Source: Impatiens glandulifera
Taxonomy: Eukaryota > Streptophyta > Magnoliopsida > Ericales > Balsaminaceae
DNA: 64,000 bases
Reading direction: 5' to 3'
Assembly (NCBI RefSeq): GCF_907164915.1
Contig: NC_061862.1
Span: forward strand, 139,057,520 to 139,121,519
Made by a program: the position numbers and the translations under genes. The notes under the pieces are model-generated. The model did not search any database. It worked only from the letters and a program-made list of their open reading frames with translations, and was not told the origin of the DNA. This document shows positions 10,031 to 22,200 of the stretch, piece after piece; position 1 is the first letter of the stretch, and each line of letters starts with the position of its first letter.

Positions 10031-10407
10031 CATCGTCAATATCTTCATCAATCCCACCCGAGCCCCTCAATCCACTCCACCGTCGGCAATTCAGATCTTC
10101 TGCTACCGATTCCCGTGTTGCCCTGTTGCGGACCAATCAAATTGTAGCATTATTATTATAATAATAAATCAATCTGGGTAGGAGACGGAGGGAGGGAGAA
10201 TCCGGAATCCGGGTTTCATTCCGGGTTCACACCAGACGCCGTTAACGGAAGGGCCTGTTAACGCCAGGAAATAATATAATATTCATATGATCCGGATAAG
10301 ATATCTTCGCTCCAGGCACCATGTCAGAGGGAAGGGTGAGAAGCGAAGGGAGCGAAGATTTCCACGCCCAGGAGCCCTGACCCTCATTTAACTCCCCATA
10401 CCCACCC

Positions 10408-11208
10408 ATGAGAAGACCGCTTGCTTTTCATGTAAATACACTTACCCGTGTATGTAAATACCAAAATTACATTGATTTTATATTTCCGTTTATTAAATAT
10501 TAATTCAATTTATTAAAAATGAAATGCAGCGAATAAATATTCGCTCAAATTACTTGAAATTTATTTTTTATTTTTTTATAATAATTTTTTTTACGAGGAG
10601 ACGAATGAAAGCGAAGAAATATTCGTTTGAATTAATTTTAACCTGACCTGCATGTAAACCCCCCAACCCACCAATGAGAAGACCGCTTGCCTGTCATGTA
10701 AATACACTTACCCTTGTATGTAAAGACCAAAATTAACATGAATTTTATATTTCCATTTATTAAATATTAATACAATTTATTAAAAATCACATGCAGCGAA
10801 CAAATCTTCGCTCAAATTACTTGAAATTTATTTTTTATTTTTTTATTTAATTTTTTTTTACGAGGAGACGAATGAAAGCGAAGAAATCTTCGCTTGAATT
10901 AATTTTAACCTGACCTGCATGTAAACCCCCCAACCCACCAATGAGAAGACCGCTTGCCTGTCATGTAAATACACTTACCCTTGTATGTAAATACCAAAAT
11001 TAACATGAATTTTATATTTCCATTTATTAAATATTAATTCAATTTATTAAAAATCACATGCAGCCAACAAATCTTCGCTCAAATTACTTGAAATTTATTT
11101 TTTATTTTTTTATTTAATTCTTTTTTACGAGGAGACGATTGAAAGCGAATACTTATTCGTTTCAATTAATTAATTTTCATAGAGAATACCCCTTCGCCCA
11201 GATTCAAT
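10408..11208. repeat. Tandem array, three copies of ~267 bp
   Basis: Copies start at 10408, 10674 and 10941 with 'atgagaagaccgcttgc', each containing 'catgtaaatacactta', a poly-T/AT tract, and 'gaggagacgaatgaaagcg' with palindromic GCGAAG/CTTCGC pairs (for example 10878-10893). The unit is related in sequence to the ~291 bp unit at 58718-59560. Confidence 0.88.
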
Positions 11209-11375
11209 GGAATGAATAGACGCTTTGTGAGAGAATATTTGTTCGCCTAGACCATGTTTCATGTAAAATGGAATGAATAGTCGTTTTTCGAGAGAACACT
11301 TATTCGCCCCTTGTCCAGGTGTCATGTGAAATGGAATGAATAGTCTCTTTTCGAGAGAAGACTTGTTCGCCCAGC
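11190..11375. repeat. Tandem array, three copies of ~62 bp
   Basis: The unit 'atggaatgaatag...gagagaanacttnttcgcc' recurs at 11207, 11268 and 11331. It sits directly before the transcribed part of the BRCT gene and resembles the 'acggaatgaa...tccgcc' blocks of the 58.5-59.6 kb arrays. Confidence 0.8.
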
Positions 11376-11525
11376 TTCCATGAATATATATACACCCTAA
11401 TATGATTATTTTATAATCATTTCCGCCAGATTCATCTCTCTCTCTTCAAGCCTGCCTCCTTTCACGGCGATTCGCATCCGGCTCCCCGTCGACCAGACCA
11501 GAAGCAACATCTTCACTTTTCCACA

Positions 11526-12695
11526 ATGGTACGTACTCCTAAATAGTAAACTTTTCATATTTAGGATTATGAAACCACTAAACCCTAGATTATGTTATGG
11601 GATGTCGTTCTCTCGTTAATCTGTAGGAAACCCTACTCTCAAAATGTCACGTTGAATGAAAATCCATCTTATTTAGGAAAACTTACATAGTGTTAGGGTT
11701 TAGGATATTATTTCCATGAAACCATAGTAAATAGTAACAAAGACTGTTTTTTTTCATGCATGTGCAGGCAACCGCAAATGCATCCGTCCAAAACTTTGGC
11801 AAAGACTGGATTTTATGCCCAAATCAATTAACAAGTGAAGATATAGTACTATTCTTGACATATATCCCTTTTTTTCCATATTATTTAAGTTTTCATCCTG
11901 TTTATCTGAAATATTTATGATTGTTCTTAAACAGCACTTGATGCAACAATATGCTAACACATGTGGTGCCATGGTGACAATAAGGTGGCGAGACGATGTG
12001 ACCCACGTCATAGCATCCACCGATGTTAATGGTGGATGTGGTCGCACTATCAAAGTATTGAAGGCAATATTGAATGGGAGTTGGGTCCTTACCATTGATT
12101 GTGAGACTCTGTTATTCTTAACGGTTAACGCAATATTCATTTTCACATATATGAAACTAAAAATACCAATTGCTTTTGTACAAGGATAAAATCATCAATC
12201 AGATCTAAATGTTACGTGGACGAGGAACCGTACGAGGTGCAGTGAGATAATCATGGGACTGTGGGCGGTCCAAGAGCTGACAGAATGCGGTATTTGAACA
12301 ATGTAAGTTTTGTCTTATTCCTACTCCTCCTCCATATGATATTCAATTCTCCATGATTACTAAAAATGTTTTGTATTTTCTTTCAGCTGCCGAAACGGTT
12401 CGACAGTTACACCTTTATATTTCCAGGGGAATTCATCCCGGCTTACAAACAGGATCTTATGGGGTTTGTAATTGCTGGAGGAGGTACGACTAAAGAAATG
12501 GAGAATCCATTTGTTGAGCCCGAGGACGACAAAACTATAGTTGTATACGACAAGTCTCGGCACGATGTTAATGAACTTGTTTGGGTATTTGAGGCAGTGA
12601 ATCCTTTGACGACATATTTGGATGTATTTGGTGTTCCTCACACAAGTTTGCTTGAATCGATTGTTGCTTGTGATTTGCAGCCTTTGTTGTTGTAA
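11526..12695 (+). pseudogene. BARD1/BRCA1-like tandem BRCT fragment, broken
   Basis: The coding pieces resemble the C-terminal BRCT pair of plant BARD1/BRCA1, which binds phosphoproteins in DNA repair and chromatin control. Probable exons: an ATG-only exon 11526-11528, 11768-11845, 11935-12100, 12185-12302 and 12387-12695. BRCT 1 reads GAMVTIRWRDDVTHVIAST then ILNGSWVLTID; the linker has YVDEEPYEVQ; BRCT 2 has FIPAYKQDLMGFVIAGGG and ends LLESIVACDLQPLLL. The RING, ankyrin or PHD parts of the family are absent. Two lesions are visible: the exon ending at 12100 leaves only T before GT, so the expected Trp codon is lost and the next exon starts out of frame; and an in-frame TGA at 12243-12245 follows YEVQ. 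Its promoter side is the repeat array of the surrounding element, which suggests capture. A decayed host gene invaded by repeats is the alternative. Confidence 0.75.
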
Positions 12696-12907
12696 TAGAC
12701 ATGTGTTGGTTTTGTTACTAAATATTTGAATATTTTGCATTCTTGAATTTGGTAATGTTATTTTTGATTTCAGATTTCTCTTTTTTGTTCTTAGAATTGT
12801 ATTTTTTTTAAACAGCAGCATTATATTAAACGAAATCTTGAAAACATGAAATAATGTATAACTTAAATTTTTATTCATTTATTAATACATAACAATCTAT
12901 GTAACTT
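12696..12907. other. AT-rich gap between BRCT relic and HSP70 fragment
   Basis: No feature is recognised. The junction with HSP70-like sequence is abrupt at 12908. Confidence 0.5.
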
Positions 12908-13429
12908 AAGCTGCTATTTTGTGCGGTGAGGGAAATCAGAAAGTTCAAGATCTGGTATTTATGGACGTCACTCCTCTCTCTCTCTTGGAATTAATACAGT
13001 TGGAGCCATCATGTCAGTCTTGATTCCTAGGAATACTAGGATTCCTGTAAAGATGGAGAAAGTTCTTAGTACAGAGATTGACAATCAATTGTCTGTTGAT
13101 ATTAAAGTGTACGAGGGTGAGAGAGCAATGACGAAAGACAATAATTTTCTTGGAAAATTTAATCTGTCTGGAATTTCCCCTGCTCCTAGGCTTGTTCCTG
13201 ATATCACAGTATGCTTTGAAATAGATGCAAATGGGATATTAAACGTTTCAGCAGAGGAAAAGACTTCGGGCAAGAATAATAAGATGACAATAAGGAATGT
13301 TAAAGGAAGGTTAACTACAGAAGAGATAGAAAAGATGGTGCAAGAGGCGGAGAAGTTCAAGTTGGAGGATGAGGAGCATAAGAAGGCAGCCGAGGCCAGG
13401 AATGAGGCAGAAATGTATGCCGAGTAATC
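12908..13429 (+). pseudogene. 5'-truncated HSP70 copy
   Basis: The block matches HSP70 copy 1 from its position 6664 to the end. It contains the end of the ATPase domain ([11 protein letters not shown]) and the beta substrate-binding domain, and stops at the same NEAEMYAE terminus as copy 1. Everything upstream, including the ATP-binding signatures, is missing. A CT-dinucleotide expansion near 12970-12982 shifts the frame, so only a 138-codon stretch from 13011 stays open. The 45-base duplication of copy 1 is absent here. The shared 3' flank shows it arose by duplication with copy 1. Confidence 0.9.
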
Positions 13430-13800
13430 ACAAATTGATCACAAATGATGATAAATTTATTGTCTATTTAATTTCTATATTATAATTAGTTGAATGGGTA
13501 TTTTATATATGCAATTTTGTTGCTAGACAATTGAAGCTACTTATATGTAATTTTATTTGAAAAAAAGTCTCATTTGTTAGTTTCAGCTGTGACACATTAT
13601 ATTTATTCTAAATTTATTGTTAATTTCAGTTGTAACATATTATATTTAATCTAAATTTATTGTTGAGAGGATTTAAAATTTTTAACATCTTTTTTTAATA
13701 AAAAAATATAGTATATATAATTTTTAATAATATATTAATATTTTTATATATTTGAAAAATAAAATATTATAATAAATTAAATTAGTTATGTATAAACTTG
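13430..13800 (+). repeat. Duplicated HSP70 3' flank (empty site of the foldback element)
   Basis: Continuous homologue of 7227-7423 plus 9469-9710. At about 13583-13592 it reads 'gtttcagctgtgacacatt' with no insertion, giving the pre-insertion state of the foldback element. Confidence 0.85.
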
Positions 13801-14859
13801 AGAGATATAAGATATTATTAAATTTATTATTATTTTATAATTTTGTAGAAAAAGATTATTCATCTATGGAATTAACATATTAATTAATTATGAAACTATA
13901 TCATAATCATTGGATTGTTTGAAATAGTATATTATCAATATTATTATTTTTTTACTTTTTTTTTCTTGTTAGAATGAAAAAATTAATTACAATGGAGAAA
14001 AAAAAAAGGCAAAAAGATCAATGTATCAACAATACATCTAGGAATACTATAGTTTTCAATTACTTCTTTGTAGGAATAATGCCCTGTCTATTCAGGTTGA
14101 ACGAGTTCATGCACAAATTACACTGGAAAATGCATTAAATCATTTTTTCCATTTTTGTTAATGGTTAGAAAATATTTGATATTTTTCACTTAGTTTTGTT
14201 TATGATTTCATTTATAAATTCGATTTAAAAAAGCAAATCTATTAAGGAAGAAAATATTGTTTGGACTCTAAAATTTGTTTTGATATTAAAAGTCAACATG
14301 CATTTTGTATTTATGCATAAATGATTTCTTTTAATATTTGTAAACTCTACGCGGCCAAGTGTGATCGAGCATCTGATCGAACAGAACGGCCGTGCTCAAA
14401 TTTAGAACTAATAAGGTCATCAAAACGATGGTCTAAAATTATCTGGACCGAGCTTTGAACTTTAAGAGACGTTACTTAATTTTGTTTTAAAAATTAGAAA
14501 AAATTCTGTGTTTATTAAAATATGTTTTATTTTAGAAATTGAATTTAGTTCGGTATTTAACTACACGTGAAAATAGTATTGACGTGCCCGTCTTTCAAGC
14601 TGTCTCTAACCATAATTAAAAGTGTGATTGTTTACAATTTTTTATTTGATTAATTAGTTTATTTATACTTATATATCTACAAGTTTGTTCCTACCTAGAC
14701 ATTCACCCTAGGTTTAATTATGGTACTGAAAAATCTGCAAGGCTTTCATATTGAGGAAGGGATGTAAGAATATTAGTTAGAAGTTAATTTATTAGTATTA
14801 AGAAATTAAAGATAAAATTGTAATTAGATAAATAGTTTAAGGAATACATCATTGTGGTG
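13801..14859. other. Gene-free AT-rich stretch
   Basis: No coding region, repeat array or element end was recognised. A less AT-rich patch at 14340-14460 has no evident coding frame. Confidence 0.5.
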
Positions 14860-15187
14860 TGGATTATAGATTCTGGAACTAGTAATCATATAAATCATAA
14901 TAAGACTATAATGACAAACCTAGAAACAGTAAAGGAACCAATTAAATTGTTCTACTAGATGGTTCAATTAAAACCATAAACTTATGAGAATGGTAAAGAT
15001 AAGACGTAATGTAATTAATTATAAAGCAGGTCATATATATGTGTTTCTAGATTATTAAAAGATTAACAATCAAATGTATATTTATTGAACACCATTGTTT
15101 GATGCATGCTACTAAAGAAGGAGGAATCATTACAATTGGAAAACAAATCAACAATCTTTTCTTTTAGATTGCAATCCAATTCCAAGT

Positions 15188-15190
<3 letters not shown>
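14860..15190 (+). pseudogene. Copia gag-pol remnant (protease region)
   Basis: The sequence contains the copia protease hallmark WIIDSGTSNHI near 14871-14903, followed by pieces resembling the protease-to-integrase linker (near 15060-15190), in a frame broken by several stops. No LTRs were found beside it. A poly-T tract follows at once. Confidence 0.65.

Positions 15191-15225
<35 letters not shown>
15190..15225. repeat. Poly(T) tract of 36 bases
   Basis: An uninterrupted T run directly after the copia remnant. On the minus strand this would be a poly(A) tail, but I see no LINE or SINE body abutting it. Confidence 0.9.
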
Positions 15226-15226
<1 letters not shown>

Positions 15227-16780
15227 GTTAAATAAAGGCATGTTGGCCAAACCATGTGATTCTATAAACACTTCTAGTTTTTAATTTTCTAATTTCAGTA
15301 TTGTCTGTAATAATGATGTTGATATAAACCAATTTGAAGCTTCAATTTCAGGTGGAACTTTACCTAAACTAAATGTCATATCAAAATCCTATGGTAGGCT
15401 AACTCTGATGATAGGTTAGTACTCAATGTCTCTTCCATTTGTCTTAGCTTTGAAGCTATGTTTGAATAATCTAATGTCAGGGATTTCTCACAACTTATGT
15501 GATGAATTTTCACTTTAAAATCAATTCATCTATCTTTTCCCTTTATTTATCTCGAATTTGAGCTGATTTTGTTTGAAACTGAAGCTTTTTTTTTAGTTTT
15601 CTTATTCTCAATGTACTGTTGTTTCTATGCTTTTCATATGTTGGAGATTGTTTGAAATAATCACAAATATGATGAATCTGAAAGAAATGATATTAGTTAT
15701 GAAATTGATAAATAGAACATGTCTGGATTATGTTAACTCATGATTCATTGTTTCACATAGAATTTGAATAATAACAAGGGGGGTGAATGCATGAAATATC
15801 TTTGTTTAATGTCTTTGTTGTCTTCATAATTGTGTTGAATTTCCATTTTAATATCAATTCGTCAATCTTCTCCTTCTTTAACTACAAGAATCTGCATTCA
15901 ATGGAAAAACAACTTTTGTACAATTTTCATTAGTCATTTTTGTCTAATTTTCCTTGTAAATGATCACTTGTTTGCAGATTAAACTATATGAATCTGCATT
16001 TTATTGAAAAACAACTTTTGTCTAATTTCCGTTAGTCAATTTGGTCTGATTTATAAAATGTTTGACATCAATATGAGTATCCTCGTATATTTATATTTGT
16101 TCAGGTATAACTCATTGTTCAGAGTAACACAAGTAAGAACTTCCTAATTATTTGTGTTTGTGATCTTTAGCAATGAAAATGTAATAGAATCATTTTCACA
16201 CAGAATGTAATTGCGTATATGTTTATTCACAGAGGAAATCATATATACAACGGCTTGCATCTATGTTAATGAGTGCTGATAGTTTGGTCTTTTGACATGT
16301 TTAAAATTGTTTTCAGGTGTGTCATGTGACATTCTCGTCTCTTTTGTTAGTGGCGGTGTAGGGAATTCGCCATCTTGTTGATCAACAAATCGGTAACTTC
16401 ATCTTCTTCACGTCTTTTTGTAGAACGGTGTCAGTACTCTCTCTCCTTCCTTATCAAAATTCCGATTTCCGACTTCTAAGGTACGAACAATTCTCTTTCT
16501 CAGTCGCTCACAGTATTCTGCATGTCATTATTTCAAAGATTTTGTCATAATCTAGTAAAATCTGTATCTATTTGCTCCTTCCATTTAGTAGAAATTTGGT
16601 GCAATCGAAGGCATAAATTACTGCCTCATCTTGATGCATAAAAAATATTTGTTTATTAATTTGATTATATCTGCTTTTTTATCAAACAAGCAAAAATGTC
16701 CTCCAGATACTCTAAGCAGTATGTATAGACTATGAAAACACCACGTTCCACTAAACATATTGAAATTTTAAATATACCAC
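15226..16780. other. Gene-poor stretch with a two-copy repeat
   Basis: No coding region is supported. A segment with 'gaatctgcatt...gaaaaacaacttttgt' occurs twice, at about 15881 and 15982. The 16320-16490 part is pyrimidine-rich, like a 5' leader, and ends in a donor-like 'aaggtacg', but no exon of a recognisable gene follows. Confidence 0.45.
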
Positions 16781-16790
16781 ATTCTCAATT

Positions 16791-18231
16791 GGGATAAATA
16801 ACAAATTTAGAACTTTTGTTGAAAGATTTTGTCAAATTTAAGCCTCTACTAATTTGTTGTCATTTGAAGAACTATAGTTACATCATTTTGTTATATTTAG
16901 TACTCTCCACTAACTTCGTTAATCTAAGAAGAAATTGTTAAAATGATTTAACATGTAATTTTATTTATTTAATATAACATTTATACACGTATTCAAAGAT
17001 TCTTGCATTCGCCATCTCCGATTCTCTCTCCAACTCATCACCACCCCCATCCTCTTGAACACCGTATTTCCGATTCTATCTCCACCTTATTTATATATAT
17101 ATTTTTTTTTATCAAGATCGCTTTCTTTTTTCTTATCTCTTTCTCTTTAAACTCTAGTACAACAATCACATCATCAAGAGCTTCTTCACCGATCACCATT
17201 AACATCTCTTCTTCGTGAAAGTTAGTAATAAGCATATTGACAATAGAAACTAATTAATCAAATACATTATTGTGTTCAAAAGATTTTCAATCTCCTTCTT
17301 AATTCTCATGGTCAGGATTCTTAAAATTTCTTCTTATTAGACTTGGTGAGTTTTCCATCAAGTTCCTGCAGCCTTCCTCTGTAAGAATGATCGCAGAACT
17401 TCCTTTCTTTGTGAGAACGATTGACGAGGTTCTTCGGTTCAATCTCCCCGTACACGGCGACAATGAAGAGATTATCTCCCCATTCTGATATTCATCATGT
17501 AATGCAGGCATGCTGAAAAAATATTTGTTCGAATTCTCATATATGGCAACTTCTCCTGGTTGATCTCCGGCAGAGTTGTATCTATAGTACTGTTAGAAGG
17601 TCTCATACGAATACTGATCGAACAAGGATTCGTTTGAAACCATACTCCAATCGGTTTGATTCGATGATTTATTTGAAAAAATTGAGGCATGTATTATTTC
17701 GCGATTATATTCGGCCGGAGTTCGTTCCATCGTTTTCAATGAGAGGGATTTGCTTCGTATATGAATGATTAACAGTGGTCGTTTCATGAGAAGTTGCCGC
17801 CTCCAATGAGATTCCTCCATTGACGAGCACATAATGAGGAGAGAATGTGGTTACCATTCAGGACTCTCTAGTGGTCAGTGTGAATTTAGCTTTGACAGTG
17901 ACGATGATGAGAGAAGAATGATTTACGAGATAGGATGGATTAACTAGAAAGGAGAGTGAAGATGGTTGAAGTGAGGTTGGAGTGAATGACTAAAAGTAAA
18001 AAAGTAAGTGATTATATAATAGTGATGTGTAAAAATATTATATTAAATAAATAAATAATTTAAATGATATTCAAATATTTTAACAAATTTGTTATATAAA
18101 GTAAACTGTGTTAGTGACTAAACTTAAATATAAGAAAAAATGGTGAGTAGAGTTCTTTATATGACAAAAAATTAGGAGTCTTAAATTTGATAAAATCACC
18201 CTACTAGAGTCTTAAATTTATTATTTATCCC
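16791..18231. mobile_element. Non-autonomous MULE, perfect 10-bp target duplication
   Basis: The element is 1441 bp. Terminal inverted repeats of about 200 bp start GGGATAAATAACAAATTTAG at 16791 and end, in reverse complement, GGGATAAATAATAAATTTAA at 18231. The 10-bp direct repeat ATTCTCAATT flanks both ends (16781-16790 and 18232-18241). Such long repeats with a 9-11 bp duplication are typical of Mutator-like elements. There is no transposase. The interior holds a less AT-rich segment with a long antisense frame, possibly captured host sequence. Confidence 0.9.
17299..17832 (-). pseudogene. Unidentified frame inside the MULE
   Basis: On the minus strand one frame runs from ATG 17832 (MCSSMEESHWRRQ) to the stop at 17299-17301. 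It is interrupted only by a TAA at 17593-17595, giving about 178 codons in all. Composition differs from the AT-rich flanks, and Ser, Asn and Tyr are frequent (SNKSSNQTDWSMVSNE, NKYFFSMPALHDEYQNG). I do not recognise a domain. It may be a captured gene fragment or chance; upstream of the Met the same frame meets stops. Confidence 0.35.
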
Positions 18232-18241
18232 ATTCTCAATT

Positions 18242-19237
18242 ATATGAAAATCAAGTATTAGAATAATGACAATTGAATATCACCAAGTTATATTTGAGAA
18301 ATAAACTGCTATTTTGACACAATGTCTGAAAATTGTAATCTGGATATTATAGGGTGATTTTTACTAATTTGGTATAAAAATATATTTTGGATCATAAAAT
18401 AGATTATAGTGAAACTTTTAGTTTCATTTGGTATAAATATTATTATTTTTTATCATGATCTAGATTATTTTCCAAATCAACGTGATTTTTGACAAACATA
18501 ACAAATGTGAATTTTTTCGGATAGAAGATTGTGATAACATTTAGCCTCATTCTAGGGAAAAAAAGGACTTCATTAATGCTCAAAAGTTAGTATCTTACTG
18601 AATCTGAAGTAGACTCTTGCTTTGGAATAATAAGAGAAGTGATATGGAATACCCTGTTTTTCTTCAGCCAAGAAATAAAATGTGAGAAATTATCTTTAAT
18701 CAAATGTAGATATCTAAAACATTTTCTTTGTAATGTTGCAACTTAACAGAGACCCTCCTAGCACACCACATGCTTCTAAATTATTTTTAGTATTTTTCCG
18801 TGCTAACCGTAAAAAGTCATCCATCATCTTAACAGGCTGCAAGATTAATGTTAATTAGTATCATACGTGATTGACCAAATTATTATTCAACTTAGTACAA
18901 ATGTTTCGTATTATATAGTATTTATTTTTAGATGCATGTCTTCTGAGTTTTGATTGAACGTTGGATATTTCTACTAGATGTATGAAAAGATCTTGTCAAA
19001 TATATAGTATTTGTTTTAGTTGCTTGTTGAAATGCTAGTCAATATATAGTATTTGTTTCAGTTGCTTGTTGAAATGTTGGATGCTGCTTCGTTTGAATAA
19101 GAGATGAGAATTTGTAGGCTAAGTGAGATTTAGTAACATTGAATTTCAATGTTGAACGATTACAGAGTACATATGGTTATGGAAGAGATTAGAATGTTTA
19201 ATTATTTTCCTTGAAATTTGATAGTATGAGAATAATG
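18242..19237. other. Gene-free stretch with a repeat also found beyond the next copia
   Basis: No gene is seen. At 18990-19075 the phrase 'tcaaatatatagtatttgttt.agttgcttgttgaaatg' is tandemly doubled. A related ~200-base segment (18940-19180) recurs at 23488-23690 on the other side of the copia element. Confidence 0.6.
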
Positions 19238-22200
19238 TGTTAGAATTATCTTAATTAGATCCTAATTTAATGTGAGAAATTAAAATCTGAATGCGACAGA
19301 AGCGTACCTTAATTAATCGCATGAAACTTCTCTTTTCCTTGTAATAAAAAAGTCTTTAATCTCTCTATCTTTAGACTTTCTTTATGTGGAATGGTTTTTT
19401 CATTTGATGAGTACATCAATAGGTTTCTCTCTCTGTTGATGGGGACGCAAAAGAGAATTGGCCGTACATCAAATGGGGACCATTACCGTTACATATAACC
19501 AACAATAAGTTAATTATTATGGTTTGACAATTTCTAATTTAGCCCCTTCATAAAATTAGAAATGCCATTTAGATATCCTCACTTTATATTTATGACAAAT
19601 ACACCCATAAGCCATAAACTTAATTTCACATTAGATCACATTATTTTGGCTTATATTAAATATGACATATGAACAATTTGACCCTAAAATTTCAATAATC
19701 TCCCACTGGGTCACGTATGTACAAAAATAAATGTATCAATCATAATGCGCCTGAAATTTTATGTCATCTCAATCATATGTTGTATAAACAATTTTATCAA
19801 TTAAACATATCAATACAGGACCAAAGAGTTCGTCGTTGTATTTAAGCACAACTAGACCCAACAATGATCACATAAATCAATACAATTAATTGACAAATCA
19901 TATCATGAATGTGAGGAATGAAAATTCCATGCAAGGTGATCTTTTCATGTCAATTTTCAAATGGTCCTACTTAACTTTAATGAGATCATACTTTAAACAT
20001 AATTATACAAAGTGTAATGAACTGCATAATACTTAAGTTCTGATCAGAATAAAAACTTTATAAATATCTATAAAATAATTAAACTGGAAGTTGTCAAAAT
20101 TACAAACTCCCACTGAAGTTAGAGATCGTTGATCTCTACAACACTCATACGAGCAATATACTCATGAAAGACATTAGATGATAAACTTATTGCCATGAGG
20201 TTCATAACCATAGAGTTTATACATATATATTTTATAGAAATCTATCCACTTTGTATCATTTCTTCATAAAATAAACTTGATGTCAAAATCACTTAATTTG
20301 ATGCTTAGTAACATGTCATAAATTCCACTGCAATAGTGGATGACATCGTAAATGTTTGTTTGACACTTCTTCAAGAAATGACAAAACCAGTTATCGAAAA
20401 ATATAACCTGAAGTGGATTTCATATTGTTTTGGCATCCCGTAATATCGGAGTTAGAATACTCAATGATCTCAAGACTATCCGACTTATTATATGTGAGCA
20501 TTTAATTCTTAGTTATTTTCAAATATTTCATAACAATTGGGCTACTTAATGTCAAGCAAAATTTGTGACAAAAAAAAATGTCACCCATATATAAAACCAT
20601 AAATAAACGTTTACTCCCACTAAACTTGTGATACAAATAATCAATTAAATTCACCTCAAAACCAAAATAGAGAATTGTTATTTTGTGAAATTTGTGGTAT
20701 CACTAACGAGATGCTTCTTTAAGTCTATAGATGAATTTCTTTAATTTGCAAACCATATTAATTTGGTCTCTCGACACAAAGTATTCTCATTGCACCAAAT
20801 TGTTTTTCAATGTCTCTATTGAAAAACCCATTAACATCTACTATGGTGAAGCTCCATATCAAAATATGTAACGAGTACCATAAATTGTTCTTAAAGAGTA
20901 ATTCAATTAAATTGGATTGTCATAAAAACACTTGATTTTGAGGTTGTTGAGTTTGTACTTAATGAGTTTGATCATATTGTCTTGTTACTCTTGATTTTTG
21001 AACATTATCCTCAATATCAATAAAATCTTTATCAATGTCAAAAACACTTTAACTTGCACAATATGAATTATTGATCTAAATCATTTTTAAAGACACAATC
21101 ATTTCTCCCCTCAAACTCAATATCCTCAAAAAAATATTGCAGTCTCGTCCAAAAAAAACTATCTTTAACTTGACATTATAAAAAATTATAGCCTTAATCA
21201 CTTAGAATATTTAATAAAATAGTTGCGAACATTTATAAACTTAAGTAACAATTAAATTCAAATAATGATTTATCCATCTCAAAATACTTAATGCAACATT
21301 AATATCAAGTCTTTGGACAGTAATATTAATTGCTAATAGTATTTTAGTATAATGATCAAACATTAATAAAAGACATGTCAAATAATCAATCTATCTTTGG
21401 ATGGATTAATTATTCACATGAATAAGACTTTATAATTATTACATATTTATCATCACAAGTATTAATGCAATTCTATCAATTAATTATCAGCCTCCTTTGG
21501 ACCAAATAATATAATCACATTAATTACACAATACTACCATTCAAAATTGTCTTGAATTAATTTCAACAAACATTGTCATTTTGGTGATTATTTGTATCAA
21601 TCAATACAATCTAAATAATAAACAATAATATCATTATTTTAAATTTAAATGTCATATTATTGTATATAACCCAAATTAATAATATATAATTTTCCAAGAA
21701 ACATGTAATTTATTTTATTATAAAAAATAAAATTATACCGTAGGCCAAATCTTACTTGATTTTGAAATTTGTAATATCTCATATTAATCAAATTAAATAA
21801 TAAATCTTTAAAATTTATTTGACCAAATATTTGTATGATCAAATTCAATTATTCATTAATTTATTAATAATCATTAACTTTAATATTAATTAATAACACG
21901 ATGAAAAAGAATATTCTATAATTAAACAGAATATCCACGGACTTGCCCGTCCACTATCATTACTCTATATATAAATAACCATTATTCCTCAATTCTCTCC
22001 TTAATTTATAATATATATATATTATCAATAAATATTTCTAATCTAAATAGAGAATTCCTAATCTAATGATATTTAATTAACCGTCAATTTAAAATAGAGA
22101 ATTTCTTCTTTAACGAGAAAATCTAAACTAGAATAGAAAATCTTAATAAACATTATTAAATAATATCACAAATATTTATATTCTTTACTCAATTATTTCA

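Larger units (their letters stand above)
10094..12695 (+). mobile_element. Repeat-rich element (family shared with 58282) carrying a BRCT gene fragment
   Basis: The block 10094-10262, starting 'gatcttctgct' and containing 'gcggaccaat', 'ggagggag', 'ccggaatccgg' and 'cgttaacggaa', is homologous to 58282-58460. In both places it is followed by a three-copy tandem array of a related unit (about 267 bp here, about 291 bp there) and then by a spliced coding region. Here the coding region is a tandem-BRCT fragment, there a Ulp1-like protease. The right end is not visible: the sequence meets an HSP70 fragment at 12908. I infer a MULE-like family with gene capture; the terminal repeat and target duplication are not established. 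Confidence 0.6.

Noticed and set aside
15240..16700. A spliced host gene or long non-coding RNA suggested by a leader-like pyrimidine-rich stretch at 16320-16490
   Set aside because: No exon with a coding signature and no consistent splice chain could be followed.
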